Shown: positions 10,711 through 21,969, counted from the first letter of the stretch. The stretch: 64,000 nt of DNA from Clarkia xantiana subsp. parviflora (GCA_036873135.1 JAPTYO010000005.1:15664166-15728165); one strand, 5' to 3'. Numbers and translations are program-made. The notes: generated by a model from the sequence alone, not told the origin.

Positions 10711-11778
10711 AACCAATGGTCTGACCCTTGATTGACTCTATTTTAGGATGGTATGAAACGCGCAATTTGAAGCCGGGATTTTACCTTTTGTCGGAATCCT
10801 TACTTACCCATGGGTGTGTGTCTCTGACTCTGCCCCCTATCTTATAAGATAGATGAATTGCAAACGTCAGAATAGCACGGACACTAACCAAGCACGTGTC
10901 CGTCTGGGATGGAAGTAATAAATTCAATATTGTCCCGAGCTCATACCCGGAAAATATACGCATGCTTGGGGATGCAAAATGAATACGGCTAAATGCGTCC
11001 ATGTTTCAATTTCATGACGGGGTAAGCCTAAGTGGGGAAAAATTTTAATTTTGGTCCAAAATTTTTCTAAGTATAGGATACTAAAAAAAAAATATACCTA
11101 TAGGATGCTAACTATGGTGGTAATATGCCTAACCATAGTCTAAGGGAGGTAAAGATGATAGTTTTCCCTTTAACCCTTAGATCTCTTCTAACTTTAAATG
11201 GAGGGTTGTGATTATGTCACTTTAAAAAACCCTACACATTTTCAAATATATAGAGGAGTAAAGAAATTACCTCACTTAGCCACCATTGTCATCTTTTACC
11301 CCTTTTCCCACACTTGGAGGCCAAGGGAGAAAAACATACACACCAAGGGTGAGGGCCGGCCAGAAATTTCGGCAAGGGCTAGCATTCCGGCCAGCAGCAC
11401 GAGCACGGAGGGACCAGCGGCACGGGGCGGCGTGGCGGAGGGACGACGCTGATCGAGACAGCGACCCTCTTGGATTTAACGTCGTAATGCCATTTGCACG
11501 TTGATTTTCGTGGAGGGGCATAATCGTAATTTTGCTCGAAAATCGGTTTCTGGATCCGGGCAAAATTTCCCGATTTAGTCGTTGTAATGCCCTTAGCATG
11601 TGTTTGTTACCTTTGTTGGGTGCTTTCGAATTTTTGGTTGTTGTTTGTCAGGTGCCGGGGTATGCCCGGTTTTTCCGGAGATCTTCTTATCTTGACACCT
11701 GTCATGCTGTGACAGGTACTGTACTCGTGGTGGTTCCCCCGTACACAAACTTGGCAGAGGCACTATATCCTTCGAAGG
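10711..11778 (+). other. H1 interior between PPT and antisense gene
   Basis: This is probably the promoter and 5' UTR of the plus-strand antisense gene. A weak TATA-like TATATAG lies at 11247-11253. The part 10711-11110 reappears inverted in H2 (61136-61553). The overlapping short frames at 11198-11786 have no recognisable product. Confidence 0.45.
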
Positions 11779-14209
11779 ATGAGTAAGTTTTTCTTTCCCT
11801 CTATTCGTCGCATTACTTTCTTTCCTGGCATTAGTTCGGAGTCGGATTCTGAGTCGTATACTGAGCTAGGGTATTGGTCGGAGCCTTATTCGAGCTTGGA
11901 ATTTCTCACTGCCTTTGATTTAGGTCTCGCTGCTTTGTAGGAGAACTACCTGACTAGGTCCGACTATAACGAGCATGTCACCTTAGGTGACATTTGTCCT
12001 TTAGACGAGCCCTTGTACCCCTTCCTCCCTTCTTTGGGAAACACTCGCCAAACAGTGACACAGCCTCCCAGGGGGAAGGTTGTTGTCTATCCTTCCCAGA
12101 TTCGGTTTGGGTTGCGCTTGCCTTATTGCGATGAGCTCGTAGAGTTGAGTAGATTCTTTAGGATCTCCCTTGTGAACCTTGCCCCCAGTGCTATTCGCGT
12201 TTGGGTGGGTTTCCGGGTGCTATGCCAGTGGTACTCCTGGAAGTACTCCTTGGTCTTGTTCCGATGCTTCTTCCGGTTTCAGTATCAGAAGAAGGTAGGC
12301 TTCGCGAGTTTCGTGACTCGTTATCCTTCCCTCAAAGATTCCCGATTTGCTGATTTCAGGTTGAGCGGGGTTGAGTGGAATACTTCTCTTCGTTTCGTGG
12401 TTCGGAGCGATAACTCGGCGAGCCATTGGGCCAAACATTATTTCTTTATCACAGATCGATACGTTACCTGGCCAGTTCTGAATGAGGACCGGTCAGACGG
12501 CTGGCCTGCCTTTGGGGAGTTCTCTTCTGTGGACTTAGAGACTATGAAGACTATCTATGAGAGCCACAAGACCCAGTCTTACTGCCCTGTGTCCTTGGTG
12601 ATCGAGACAGACCTCTATGAGGCAGGGATTAGTTTGAATCCTCTCTCAGGGGATTCGGTATGCCACTTTGTCTTCTCATCTATATTTATTTTCTATTTTT
12701 CCCTCGTAGGTTGGTTTCACGGGAAAACATATAACGTGCAGGCAGCGCCGGTTGATTTGAGCAAGAGGAGGGCTCCCTCCAGCTCTACTCCGAAGAAGTC
12801 CCCTATGCCTGGGAAGACTGCTGGGGCTTCTGGTATATTTCTTTATTCCTTCTCTTATGGTATACTTGTGTTTTTTCTCATGTTGTTTTCCTTGCATTGT
12901 TAGGGCACTCTCCCTTGGTGACCGAGAGAGTCGTCTCTGTGGGCAAGGGCTCTGGACCTTCTAAGTCCAAGTCACGGAGGTCCGACTCTGAGGCCGGGGC
13001 CTCGGCTGTCAAGAAGAAGAAGGCTGCAGATCCTCCTCCCCCTGGAGTTCGTCCCCCGACCCTGCCTCGCGACAAAGAGATAGTGGTCGAAGAGGCGCCT
13101 TCCCGAGCTGATAAAGGGAAGCAGCTTGCTGGTGATGGTGGGGTGGTCACTGATTCTCCATCTCCTGCCCCCCAGCCGAGGGCACGGTCTTCAGGTTCGT
13201 TTTTTCTTTATGTCATTGATGCTTCTATGCTTGTGTTTTTCTTTACTTTGCTTTCTTTGTATAGGTGGGCCTCCGGCTTTGAGTCGGAAGGACTTTACGC
13301 GCCTTACTGACGAGGATATCGTGGGAGCTGAGTGGACTCCCTTTGCTGGATTGAAGGAGTTCCACTTTGGCAGCGGTTCCTCCTTGCGCACCCCGGAGGT
13401 TGGCATTCGGGTACTTCGTGGTGCCATTGCTCCTGGTGATCGTGTTCCTCAGCCTAAGTCCCCTAAGGAGACCCGGCGCTTCATCCAAGGGGTGTTATCC
13501 CGTTATGTTCCTGTAAGTGGTGTTTCTCTTCCTTTTCTTCTTTTATGTGATTGCTTGCTAAGTCACTTATCCCTTGTTGAATTTTCAGGGTATGTCCGAC
13601 ATAGTGAATATGTCGTCTCTTTCGCTTGAGCTGGCAGATGAAAAGAAGGCTCTTGAGGATAACCAGGTGTCCTTGAAGGCGGAGCTTGCCACTGCCGCTG
13701 AGAAGGCTCGCCTGTCTGACTTGCAGATGCAGGAGCTTAGGGATCAGGTAGCTCTACTTGAGACTACCGTGGGTAGTTTACGCCGTGAGGCTGATGTTGC
13801 ATCGTCACTCCATGCTGAGAAGTTGACGAAGCTTGAGGCGAGGTGCCGGGCGGAGGAGAGAGTTGTTGCAGTATCTGAGTACAAAGCTTCATCTACCTTT
13901 ACTGCTGATTACAGCGTTCGGTTGAACCAGGAGATGAACCAGTTCGGAGAGTACCTTGTTGATCACAGCTTTCGTATTGATCCCTAGTTTCCCGTTTATG
14001 ATCTGGGTGACTTTGGACCATATGCTACTGGTTATATGGCCGTTCTTAGGGGTCAAGCTGCCATTGCTGATGAGCCTGCCCCTGCACAGGTGGATGCTAT
14101 ACCCGTGGATGTTGATAGTTCAGGCTCTTCCTCCTCTTCTTCGAGCTTTGTTGGTGGTTCTTCCTCAGAGGGTCAGGACCGTGAGGACTCTCCAGCAGGC
14201 TCTGGTTGA
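11779..14209 (+). pseudogene. H1 antisense gene, five exons, two in-frame stops
   Basis: This gene lies on the strand opposite gag. I infer five exons: 11779-12657, 12742-12832, 12904-13194, 13265-13512 and 13589-14209. Introns are 84, 71, 70 and 76 nt with GT...AG ends, all phase-consistent. Exon 1 encodes an N-terminal domain shared with the G-element antisense genes (QIRFGLRLPYCDELVELSRF, then PSAIRVWVGFRVLC). The G-element version recalls the 'putative gypsy type transposon' family (PF04195). Basic and Pro-rich linkers follow, then a coiled coil (ADEKKALEDNQVSLKAELA) and a Ser-rich tail. TAG stops at 11938 and 13985 interrupt it; the frame is open again after each. The first intron could instead be retained, since 12658-12741 is open. 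The function is unknown. Confidence 0.65.
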
Positions 14210-14662
14210 TATGCTGATATCTCTTTTAATCTTGTACATATGACTTTACTTTTCCCTCCCCTTTAAATGGTTGAGTGTTTCTCCCCTTGATGGGTCGAGT
14301 TCATTTTGGGATTGCTATACTTGGGATGTTTTGTTGCTTTCCTTCTTTCCATGGTTATGTTGGCGGTGTGTGGAACACCTGCCTTTGGTTGTGGTATGCA
14401 TGGTGCGTGGAACACCTGCCGTTTGATGGGTACTTCATATGCTTCTGTATATATTCTTTTGATCATGGACTCTTCCATTCCTTGTTCTTTCCTTTACTTA
14501 TCTTTCTTTTGTGTTTTCCTTCATATCATACCTGCTATCTCATCAAGAAAAAACATTATGTGTTCTTCATACAACTTTGCTTTGTAATTATTTTTTCATG
14601 GGATCCTTCTTAGTATGGTGCAATGATCTCTTCTGACACCCTTTAAATGGTATATATGGTAT

Positions 14663-15250
14663 TGTTAGACCAAAGATACGCTCTTGGTGGGCGTCGAAAC
14701 TGTTCACGAGACAGGCTCTCGGAGGGCACTTAACGTTTCACAGGATAGGCTCCCGGAGGGCACAAGTTAGACCAAAGATACGCTCCTGGTGGGCGTCGAA
14801 TCTGGTAGTTTGAAATCTACCTCAAGATACGCTCTTGGGGGCGTCGAATCTGGTAGTTTGAAATCTACCTCAAGATACGCTCTTGGGGGCGTCGAAGGTC
14901 GTAGTTTTTAGAAACCACTCTCAAGATACGCTCTTGGGGGCGTCGAAGTTCGTAGTTTTTGGAAACCACTCTCAAGATACGCTCTTGGGGGCATCGAAGT
15001 TCGTAGTTTTTGGAAACCACTCTCAAGATACGCTCTTGGGGGCGTCGAAGTTCGTAGTTTTTGGAAACCACTCTCAAGATACGCTCTTGGTGGCGTCAAA
15101 GTTCGTAGTATGAAAACTACTCTCAAGATACGCTCTTGGGGGCGTCGAAGTTCGTAGTATGAAAACTACTCTCAAGATACGCTCTTGGGGGCGTCGAAGG
15201 TCGTAGTATGAAAACTACTCTCAAGATACGCTCTTGGGGGCGTCAAGGGT
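14663..15250. repeat. H1 minisatellite, about ten units of 48-51 bp
   Basis: The repeated core is CAAGATACGCTCTTGGGGGC followed by GTCGAAGTTCGTAGT and a variable end. Units start near 14823, 14871, 14922, 14973, 15024, 15075, 15124, 15173 and 15222, with diverged units before. It lies between the 3' ends of the protease frame and the antisense gene. 14210-14662 is non-coding 3' sequence with a short direct repeat (GTGGAACACCTGCC). Open frames here are repeat artefacts. Confidence 0.9.
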
Positions 15251-15515
15251 GTTGCTGACTTAGAAGTCATATATGTGTGAGGATAACATAATGATTATAT
15301 CACCACCTTCTTTGAAAGATACTTTTGAGTAACTTCTACTTCATTAGGAGCATTCATGCTTTATGTACACTTGGGGTGCCTTGGATGGATCAAGACACCC
15401 TTTGGAGGAAATCAAAGATAGTTGTAGAGTCGGAGTAACTTCTTGAGTTCTCCTTCTCAAAAGTTGTTTTTGGAAAACTTAAAATGCTTGAACATGCAAA
15501 GTACTGAATATTAAA

Positions 15516-16403
15516 CTAAGGATATGGGGTGGTGAGTGTTTCTGTTGCCACATACTCCTTTAGGCCTCCTTTGTAAATCATTTCTTGCACTTCTATCTTC
15601 AACACCATGCAATCATTGGTTTGATGCCCCCAGGTCCCATGGTACTCACACCAACCCTTTGCATCTCTTCCTAGGAAGGCCTTGCCCTCCTCCTTGCATT
15701 TTGGTAGCTCTTCTTTGAGGTACTTCTGAAAAATTTCTTCTATCTTCATTGTAAGGGGTGTGAATTTGAAGTTTACACCTCCTTCCAGTGTGTCAGTCTG
15801 TCTTCCTTCTTCAAGGGCTCCTTCGCATTGCCCTATCTCTTTTGCGAATGCCCTGTCTAGTCTCTCTTTGAGCTCCCTCATTGTGCTTGTCATGACCATA
15901 GCCACTGTGTCTGACTTGTGTGATCCACGTCTCATGGAGTTGACGTAGCACTGACTTGCAGTGCGTTGATCACCTAAGACTTCTCCAATTCCTTTTTCAG
16001 TTATATACTTCAGCTTCTGATGTACGGTAGATGGCACAATTTCATATGGATTTATGGTTGTTCTTCCTAGGATCCCGTTGTAGGCTCCCAGGCTTTCAAC
16101 CACCATGAAGTTGACGTTCACTCTCAGATGTGTCCATCCCTGGCCCATGGTCACTGGCAGGGTTATCATTCCTAGGGGATAACTTGTTGCCCCTGAGAAG
16201 CCAACCAGAGGGAAGTTGACTGGTTTGATGTCTGCCTTTGTTTTTCCTATTTCTTCCAGGACCCTTAGGCTTAGGAGGTCTGCAGAGCTGCCTCCATCTA
16301 CCAGTATTCTTTTTACATCGAAATTATCGATGTCCATCGTGATGACTAGAGCATCATCGTGCGGGAAGACAATATGACTCTTTTCCTTCTCCGAAAAACT
16401 CAA
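15516..16403 (-). CDS. H1 aspartic protease frame with a C-terminal zinc knuckle
   Basis: This is a 295-residue open segment. The retroviral-type protease matures Gag; its active-site region is ILVDGGSSADLLSLRVLEEI (residues about 31-51), with DGG in place of the usual D-S/T-G, as in the G elements here. The flap-side motif is PLVGFSGATSYPLGMITLPV and the second conserved strand is GILGRTTINP. After the protease comes a CX2HX4HX4C knuckle (WCEYHGTWGHQTNDC, about residues 258-272), a motif normally found in Gag. No RT follows: the frame stops at 15516 and the minisatellite begins about 260 bp later. Upstream it was once continuous with gag but frame breaks separate them, so this is probably part of a dead gag-pro gene. 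Confidence 0.75.
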   Translation of the reverse strand: MSFSEKEKSHIVFPHDDALVITMDIDNFDVKRILVDGGSSADLLSLRVLEEIGKTKADIKPVNFPLVGFSGATSYPLGMITLPVTMGQGWTHLRVNVNFMVVESLGAYNGILGRTTINPYEIVPSTVHQKLKYITEKGIGEVLGDQRTASQCYVNSMRRGSHKSDTVAMVMTSTMRELKERLDRAFAKEIGQCEGALEEGRQTDTLEGGVNFKFTPLTMKIEEIFQKYLKEELPKCKEEGKAFLGRDAKGWCEYHGTWGHQTNDCMVLKIEVQEMIYKGGLKEYVATETLTTPYP

Positions 16404-16526
16404 TCTTCATTTCCTCTCCTTCTCGTGGTCTCTTTCTCCACTATGGCACTGAGCTCAGCTTGGATGCATAAACTTCTCTTGCATTGGCTGTTGGGCCACC
16501 TGATGCCACTCCTCCATGTATCATGT

Positions 16527-18478
16527 TTATAGTCCCCCTCTTGTTAGGGGGGGATTATAATCTACCTTGCCTTTGCCTTTATCCTTGTATGATGGCCCTA
16601 GCTGTGTGCTATTGCCACCGTGATCAACAAACTGTTTTAGCTCCCCTCTTTGGATGATATTGTTGATACTTAGCTTCAAGCTAAAGCATTCGTTCGTATC
16701 ATGCCCATATGCCTCATGGTTATCACACCATCTATCCTTGTGGGTCCCTACCAATGGGGCTCTCCATCTTCCGGGGGGCGACCATAATTTCTGATATCTC
16801 ATCTCTCTCAGGACCACTGCTGGGTGGTGTTCAATGGTATGAACTTGTTAACATTTATTTCCCTAGCCTTCAATGGCTCACCCATCTGATTTCTTTGCTG
16901 AGGCGGACGCCATTCTTGTTGCCTTATGGGTTGAGGTGCCTGAGGTGGCTTTCCCTTATTCTGCTTTGTATTGTCCTCCTTTGCCGCTTGAATCTTTGCT
17001 TTCTTACTCACTCTGTGCCTCTCTAGGTCTATATGAGTTTTCACTCTCCCTGTCAGCTCCTCTAAGGTGGTTGCAGGTTTTTTGGCCATCTTTTCTGCCA
17101 ATGTGGACCCGAAGCGGCCTAGGTTTCTTATGAAGGCTCTTATTATTTCACCCACGGTGATGTCGCCTTGTATGTCTGCTATGTTCTGGATGAACCTAGT
17201 GTAGTAATCAGCCAAAGATTCATCATTCTCTTGCTTCACATCATCTAGGGAGCCTGTTCCTTTGAGTAGCTTCCTTTCTCCTAGGTATCTATGAAGAAAC
17301 TTCGCCTTTAGCTGCCCCCATGAGTGGATGCTCTCAGTAGGTAGGCTAAAAAACCAATGTGACGCCACCCCTGATAGGGTGTTTGGAAATAAGAGTGCCT
17401 TGTAGCGATCATCGGTAGTTCTCCCGAATAGAGAGGCTTCATGCTGCTGAATGTGCTCTAAAGGGTCTCCCTTGCCATTGTATTTTTCTATCTGTATTGT
17501 ATGCAAGGAGTCTGGCACTTTGTTCATTTCCAACTCCCTCGTGAAGGGGTGGTTTGTGTTGTCACTCAGGCAGTGCAGTCCGTTCCTCTTTGACTCACTC
17601 ATCTTCCTTACTATCATGGCTTCTATCTCCTCCGGGGTAATCATCACCGGCGTTGGAGTATAGTCTCTCTGATATCCTCCATAATTGTAAACTGGGCTTG
17701 CTGGGATCCCTTGTCCGTGCTAGTACGGACTGTAGGCGTATCCCTGATATTCCTGTTGGGGTACTTGGTGGAATTCCAGCCTTCTTGGAGGTCTTGACTG
17801 TCTATCTGCCTCCAGCGGGGTGTATGCCCTGGAATCCTGTTGTGTCTGTTGGTGCCTTGGGGGCACAAACTCCTGCCTTCCCTCTGGGGGTGGCCTTTGG
17901 TTATCTCTCCTTTGTTCTTCTTGCTGCCCTGTTGAAGGGTGCGAGTGGTGTTCTTCTTCTGGGACTTGTTCTTCCTCATGAACTTCTTCTTCTTCATGCT
18001 GTTGTTGCCTTCCCTGCCTGTTCCTCAGAGTCTCTCTATAGGCTAGTAGCTCATCCAATGCGCTCATCAACCCAGGAGTCACTATTTGTGCTCCTTGTGA
18101 GTATGCGGGCCTTGTGTTGGTTGTGTGGGGGCGATTGTCGTTCCTTTGAGCCGGCATTCCATATGGATATCCTTGAGGTTGTGCCTCATAGTAATATCCC
18201 TGAGGAGGTGCCGTGTATTGGGATTGCACTCCTTGTTGCTCTCCATGTCTCTGTGGCCTCCTAGCCAATGGAGTTGAGGTTGTGGAAGACTCAGCCCCAG
18301 CTGGGCGTGAAGGTCCTCCTTCCTGGTTGTTAGGCTGGGGTGCCTGTGGGGCTACCTGAGGCTCTGGGTGTACAGGCTGTTTCTCTAGGTTAGGCTGCCT
18401 TGCTGGAGGTATAGGCTGTCTCTCTCGCCTATTTCCCCCATGTGGGCGATTATGTCTAGACGCTAAGCTATTCGTCAT
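16527..18478 (-). pseudogene. H1 gag, broken
   Basis: The start at 18478 opens a Gln/Pro-rich N-terminal region, interrupted by one TAG (17717-17719) and open again in the same frame to 16808. The capsid domain contains ALLFPNTLSGVASHWFFSLP, FLHRYLGERKL and ESLADYYTRFIQNIADI (Retrotrans_gag pattern). A frame change near 16812 leads to the knuckle WCDNHEAYGHDTNEC (CX2HX4HX4C). Another break lies between 16527 and 16403, where the conserved INMIHGG linker to protease can be read. The order and spacing match the G elements' gag, without the Arg-Ser tract they carry after the knuckle. Confidence 0.8.
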
Positions 18479-18510
18479 CGCTCTCGTGATTTCCAGGCTT
18501 TCTGTTCGAA

Positions 18511-18528
18511 GCCCACGGACGGCGCCAA
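18511..18528 (-). promoter_or_regulatory. H1 primer-binding site
   Basis: The minus strand reads TTGGCGCCGTCCGTGGGC one base inside the 5' LTR end. It differs by about one base from the PBS of G1 and G3 over the first 17 bases. Confidence 0.85.
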
Positions 18529-18529
18529 G

Positions 18530-19238
18530 TGTTAGGTTCTAAGCTTTAGGTCAACGGATCGTCGGCCTAAATCCTACTCCTCACTGGTGAACTAGCAAAT
18601 CTTGTGCTTCCTGGGTTCGGTCGTTCTGTTCCTTTCCTTCTTCTCCCTTCGCCCTGCAAAAGGGGCAATATCAAGCAAGGGGGGGGTGGTGCTTGATGAA
18701 CCCTCTCCGATGCCTAAGTCAGTACGTCTTCTTTAGAGAGATAAAGTTTAAAGTCTAGAGAGATGTCAGAGCCAAATTGCACACTTAGCCAAGATGCCCA
18801 AATGAATGGTGGAAGGGTTGTATTTATAGGCAACAGTGTCATTAAGGTGACTTAATGTCATCGTTAACCTTTAAACACAATTAATTAATCCCTGACTACA
18901 TAAATAATACCTTAAAGCACGGAGAGGTTGGCGGAAATAATCTGAGTGCGGGAGTCGGAAAACGGTGCCGGGGCCCTTGGGGGTGGGGAGAAAATCCGAC
19001 CCCCAAGGGTAGGGGTTGGGTGTGCCCACCCAACCCCTCCCTAGGGGAGATCGGGTGTGGCCACCCGACCTCACCTAGGTGAGTTCGTCGCGGTCCGGAC
19101 GAGTATTTTTGCCTCGTCCGGACCGTTGGTGTTTCGGCGGGGTGTTTGGGTCGAAGTTTCGATTTATAATCATTAACGGGGTGATCGAAATAAAACGATT
19201 TGGAAGTCAACGGGTTCAAATTGGGCGTATATCCATCA
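18530..19238 (-). repeat. H1 5' LTR, 709 bp
   Basis: Near-identical to 9986-10696. Terminal TG...CA is intact. The minus-strand TATA box lies at 18831-18838. Downstream of it on the element strand is the block GCATCGGAGAGGG, then a short hairpin (AAGCA/TGCTT), then TTTTGCAGG, also seen in G-element LTRs. Confidence 0.9.
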
Positions 19239-19243
19239 AAAAG

Positions 19244-19688
19244 TATCTCTAAAGCATACATATGTGTAATAGCTTAGGGAGATTGTGAAGTGGTCGAACA
19301 TGAGACATTACATTATTGAGTTGACTTTCCGTAGCTTAGTTGAAATCAACAAACGAAGTTTTTCATTGAACTAGAGGACGCTTACGATCAGGTCCCACTC
19401 GATTCGAGTGAGAGAATTGAGGCAGCAACACAAGTGAATGATATGGTAAATGAAGATGAAGACATTTTCATAGTAATCCCAGTGGGAGGAGTCAATCCGA
19501 CCACAACAATCACTGTTGCTCCAGATGCGAATCAAGTCAGACCTGATCATGCTACCGAACCCATGGATGAAAATCCAATTTTACCGCAACTACCTACTGT
19601 AACAAGTACGGTTGGTACGACTAACCCGATTTCCGGTCATAGTAACCGTGGAATTAATCTCGGAGGTGGAATTCCGAGACGGAGAGGT
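19244..19688 (+). pseudogene. Copia-A pol remnant (probable integrase-RT linker)
   Basis: A frame containing DQVPLDSSERIEAATQVND then VNEDEDIFIVIPVGG runs to about 19688, upstream of Copia-B's LTR. Acidic, low-complexity linkers with such text occur between integrase and RT in plant copia polyproteins. No catalytic motif is present, so the assignment is by position and style only. Confidence 0.4.
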
Positions 19689-20288
19689 TGTAAGCATATG
19701 GTGATGGGCGCCGTAAATGGAAGCCCATTATATGTATATGTTACCTAAGTTAATTGGGTACATGTCACATTAGGATATTGGGCCAGACCCAAATCCCAAT
19801 TGACATGAGAGGCCCAAAATTGGGCCTCCCTATACATGTGGCCGGCCGAATTACTAGTGAGGGGTGAAGTGGACTTTTGTCCACTTTACTCCTACTATAT
19901 ATATGTGGTGTTAGGGGTTTTATTATGTTAATCCTTAATCCTTCCTTGGAGTGTTTTAGAGAGAAAAACCCTCCCCCCATAACACCCTAAATTTCGGCCG
20001 AACCACATACACAAAGGGTGTGCCAATTTGCCTTAGAGCAAACACTCCGGAGATCCGTCCCTCTCCAAGAATTGATCTGAGGCTTTGTTGTGGAGAATAT
20101 ACCGCGTAGGGCTTCCTTCCCAAGAACCTCTACGGGTGACGGCCGGAGGACCGTGAACTCCTTTCTGCAAGGATCTTGGGACTACGGACTACTGTTGAGG
20201 TATGTGCGAATCTTCCGCTGCGTAATTTCGATTACTAGAATGTACCATGTTTATAGTATCCGTAGTGATTACTCCCCGTAATCTAACA
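19689..20288 (+). repeat. Copia-B 5' LTR, about 600 bp
   Basis: TGTAAGCATATGG...ATCTAACA. The TATA-like run TATATATA lies at about 19896-19903. The TTCGGCCGAA palindrome lies at 19993-20002. It aligns with the Copia-A LTR over its length. Confidence 0.8.
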
Positions 20289-20289
20289 G

Positions 20290-20301
20290 TGGTATCAGAG
20301 C
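20290..20301 (+). promoter_or_regulatory. Copia-B primer-binding site
   Basis: TGGTATCAGAGC, the exact standard copia PBS for initiator tRNA-Met, one base after the LTR end. Confidence 0.9.
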
Positions 20302-20649
20302 CTGTGTTAGGAGTTCATGATTTTGATAAATTGGTGTTCTTGAAATTTTTTATTTTGGACCGAATTTTTTTAGTGAAAAGGTTTTAAAATTTTCGAATTT
20401 TGAACATGGTAAAGGTCCGAAATTTTCATGATGTTCTTAGGAAATTTGATGTTCATGATCTTCAAGAAAAATGTGATATTTATCAAAATCGAACATTGGA
20501 TTATAGATCTTATTAAAATTTGATCTTGAAATTTGACCACTTGTTTCCAATATAGTGTTTCGGCCGAACCCTAGTAAAATTAACAAGGTAAATTTTTTTA
20601 ATTTCTTAGGCACCAAGAAAGCCGAATTCGGCCGAACCCAATTATTATA

Positions 20650-21150
20650 GGGTTAACAGGTCTTTTGGTCCATATGTTTGACTATTTTTGGGTTTTGGTC
20701 CATGATGTTTTTTTTTTCTTAATTTTGGTACCATATGTTTGCAGATTTTTTCTAGTTTTGGTCCGACCGTTACATTCCCTCCATTTTTTGACATGTACAA
20801 GTCACGTGATCGACCCTAAACTTTCAATTTTGTTCAATTTAGTCCCTCTAATACTTTCCTAATCTTTTTTTTGTTCAATTTAGTCCCGAAGTTTCAAAAA
20901 TTCAATTGGACCTATTGTCCAATAGGGGTCAATTTTGAAACTTCGGGACTATATTGAACAAAAAAAAGGTTAAGAAAGTATTAGAGGGACTAAATTTAAA
21001 TTTTAGATTGGATCACGTGAATTGAACATGTCAAAAAATGGACGGAATGTAACAGTTAGACCAAAACTAGAAAAAATATGCAAACATATGGTACCAAAAT
21101 TAGGTAAAAAAAACATCATTGACCAAAACCCAAAAATAGTCAAACATCAT
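20650..21150. mobile_element. Mutator-like MITE, 3' end missing
   Basis: It begins GGGTTAACAGGTCTTTTGGT and folds back over most of its length: for example GACCAAAACC near 21121 pairs with GGTTTTGGTC near 20694. Compared with the complete copy at 58270-58794 it lacks the last 20 or so bases. It lies in the Copia-B leader. Confidence 0.75.
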
Positions 21151-21304
21151 TTACCATATTTTATTTTATTTTTATTCTATGTAACAATATATCTTTAATT
21201 AGAAACATTAGGATAGATTCACATTAATATATAGAAATATATATAACTATTTATATATCTAAATATTTAATAGGGTTAAAGATATTATTGAGACATTTAG
21301 TTAC

Positions 21305-21969
21305 TGATGGGTTTCGATATAGCCGTTAGGCCCATTAACGACGAGTAAACGGTGATGTAGGCCCACAGGGCTCCAAAAGAGGCCTAGAGGGCCAATATGA
21401 GGGGTCCCGACAAGGTCGGTCCCGACATATGAGCTGGACGCTCGCGATGAAATTCCTTTGAGTAGGCTCCGATGAATGCCTTTGAGTAGGCCCCGACGAA
21501 ATGCCTTTAAGTAGGCCCCGATGTTGAATCCCTGAGAATGTTGGCCCAGTCCCGATGACGGGGGCCCCGAGCGGTGACCAAAGGAGATAACTCTGGAGTC
21601 CCCGACATCCGTCGGGACTTGCCACCAGGGGACGAGGCAGAGAAACACGCCCATTATCAGCGTAGTGGGGAAATGGCCTGAAAAGACGGAACGTGGGCAA
21701 GTGGCAGAGATAAATGGAGCGTGGGCTAACTGCCCCTGGCAGTTATCTCAACAGGTAACTGGGGTAACTCCTCCCCTATATAAAGGAAGGAGTTACCTCA
21801 GGATTGACACATTCACATACTGATACTTGCCTACATCGAGATACTCATTTAAGCATCGGAGAGGGATTCTGGGTCACCGCCCGGTCTATCCCTTTTTGCA
21901 GGATTACTTGGAGCAAAGGAGTTCGGATTTCCGTCAAGAACGTGCCGGAGTTCCAACCGTGATCCAACA
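21305..21969 (+). repeat. G1 5' LTR, 665 bp
   Basis: TGATGGGTTTCGATATAGCC...GATCCAACA. The TATA box is TATATAAA at 21777-21784. The block GCATCGGAGAGGG lies at about 21855, followed by TTTTTGCAGGATTA. Short direct repeats (CTTTGAGTAGGC, GATGAAATGCC-like) lie at about 21460-21520. Confidence 0.95.

Larger units (their letters stand above)
9986..19238 (-). mobile_element. H1: non-autonomous Tat-like Ty3/gypsy element (gag-protease only)
   Basis: The LTRs (9986-10696 and 18530-19238) are near-identical and flanked by the 5-bp TSD AAAAG (9981-9985 and 19239-19243). Transcription runs right to left: PBS 18528-18511, gag 18478-16527, protease 16403-15516, a minisatellite 15250-14663, an antisense gene on the plus strand (11779-14209), then PPT 10710-10697. 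No RT, RNase H or integrase frame is present in either strand, so movement would need enzymes from another element. PBS, PPT and LTR start resemble the G elements in this window. Confidence 0.9.
5533..19688 (+). mobile_element. Copia-A: 5' part of a Ty1/copia-like element, split by H1
   Basis: The order on the plus strand is LTR (5533-6129), a degenerate tRNA-iMet-type PBS, a leader of about 2.1 kb, a gag-like frame (8280-8943), a decayed region, the H1 insertion (9986-19238 plus TSD), and a short pol-like remnant up to 19688, where Copia-B's LTR starts. RT and RNase H are absent, so pol was deleted or interrupted. LTR and leader can be aligned by eye with Copia-B over long stretches. Confidence 0.65.

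Noticed and set aside
14865..15126. Three overlapping 70-76-residue frames
   Set aside because: They are translations of the tandem minisatellite units and carry no independent coding evidence.
5533..20288. Copia-A and Copia-B LTRs as the two LTRs of one element
   Set aside because: Each LTR is followed by its own PBS and the same leader, so each is the 5' LTR of a separate copy (or part of a tandem recombinant).
20290..20301. tRNA-like sequence
   Set aside because: It is the 12-base complement of the initiator tRNA-Met 3' end (PBS), not a tRNA gene; no cloverleaf is present.
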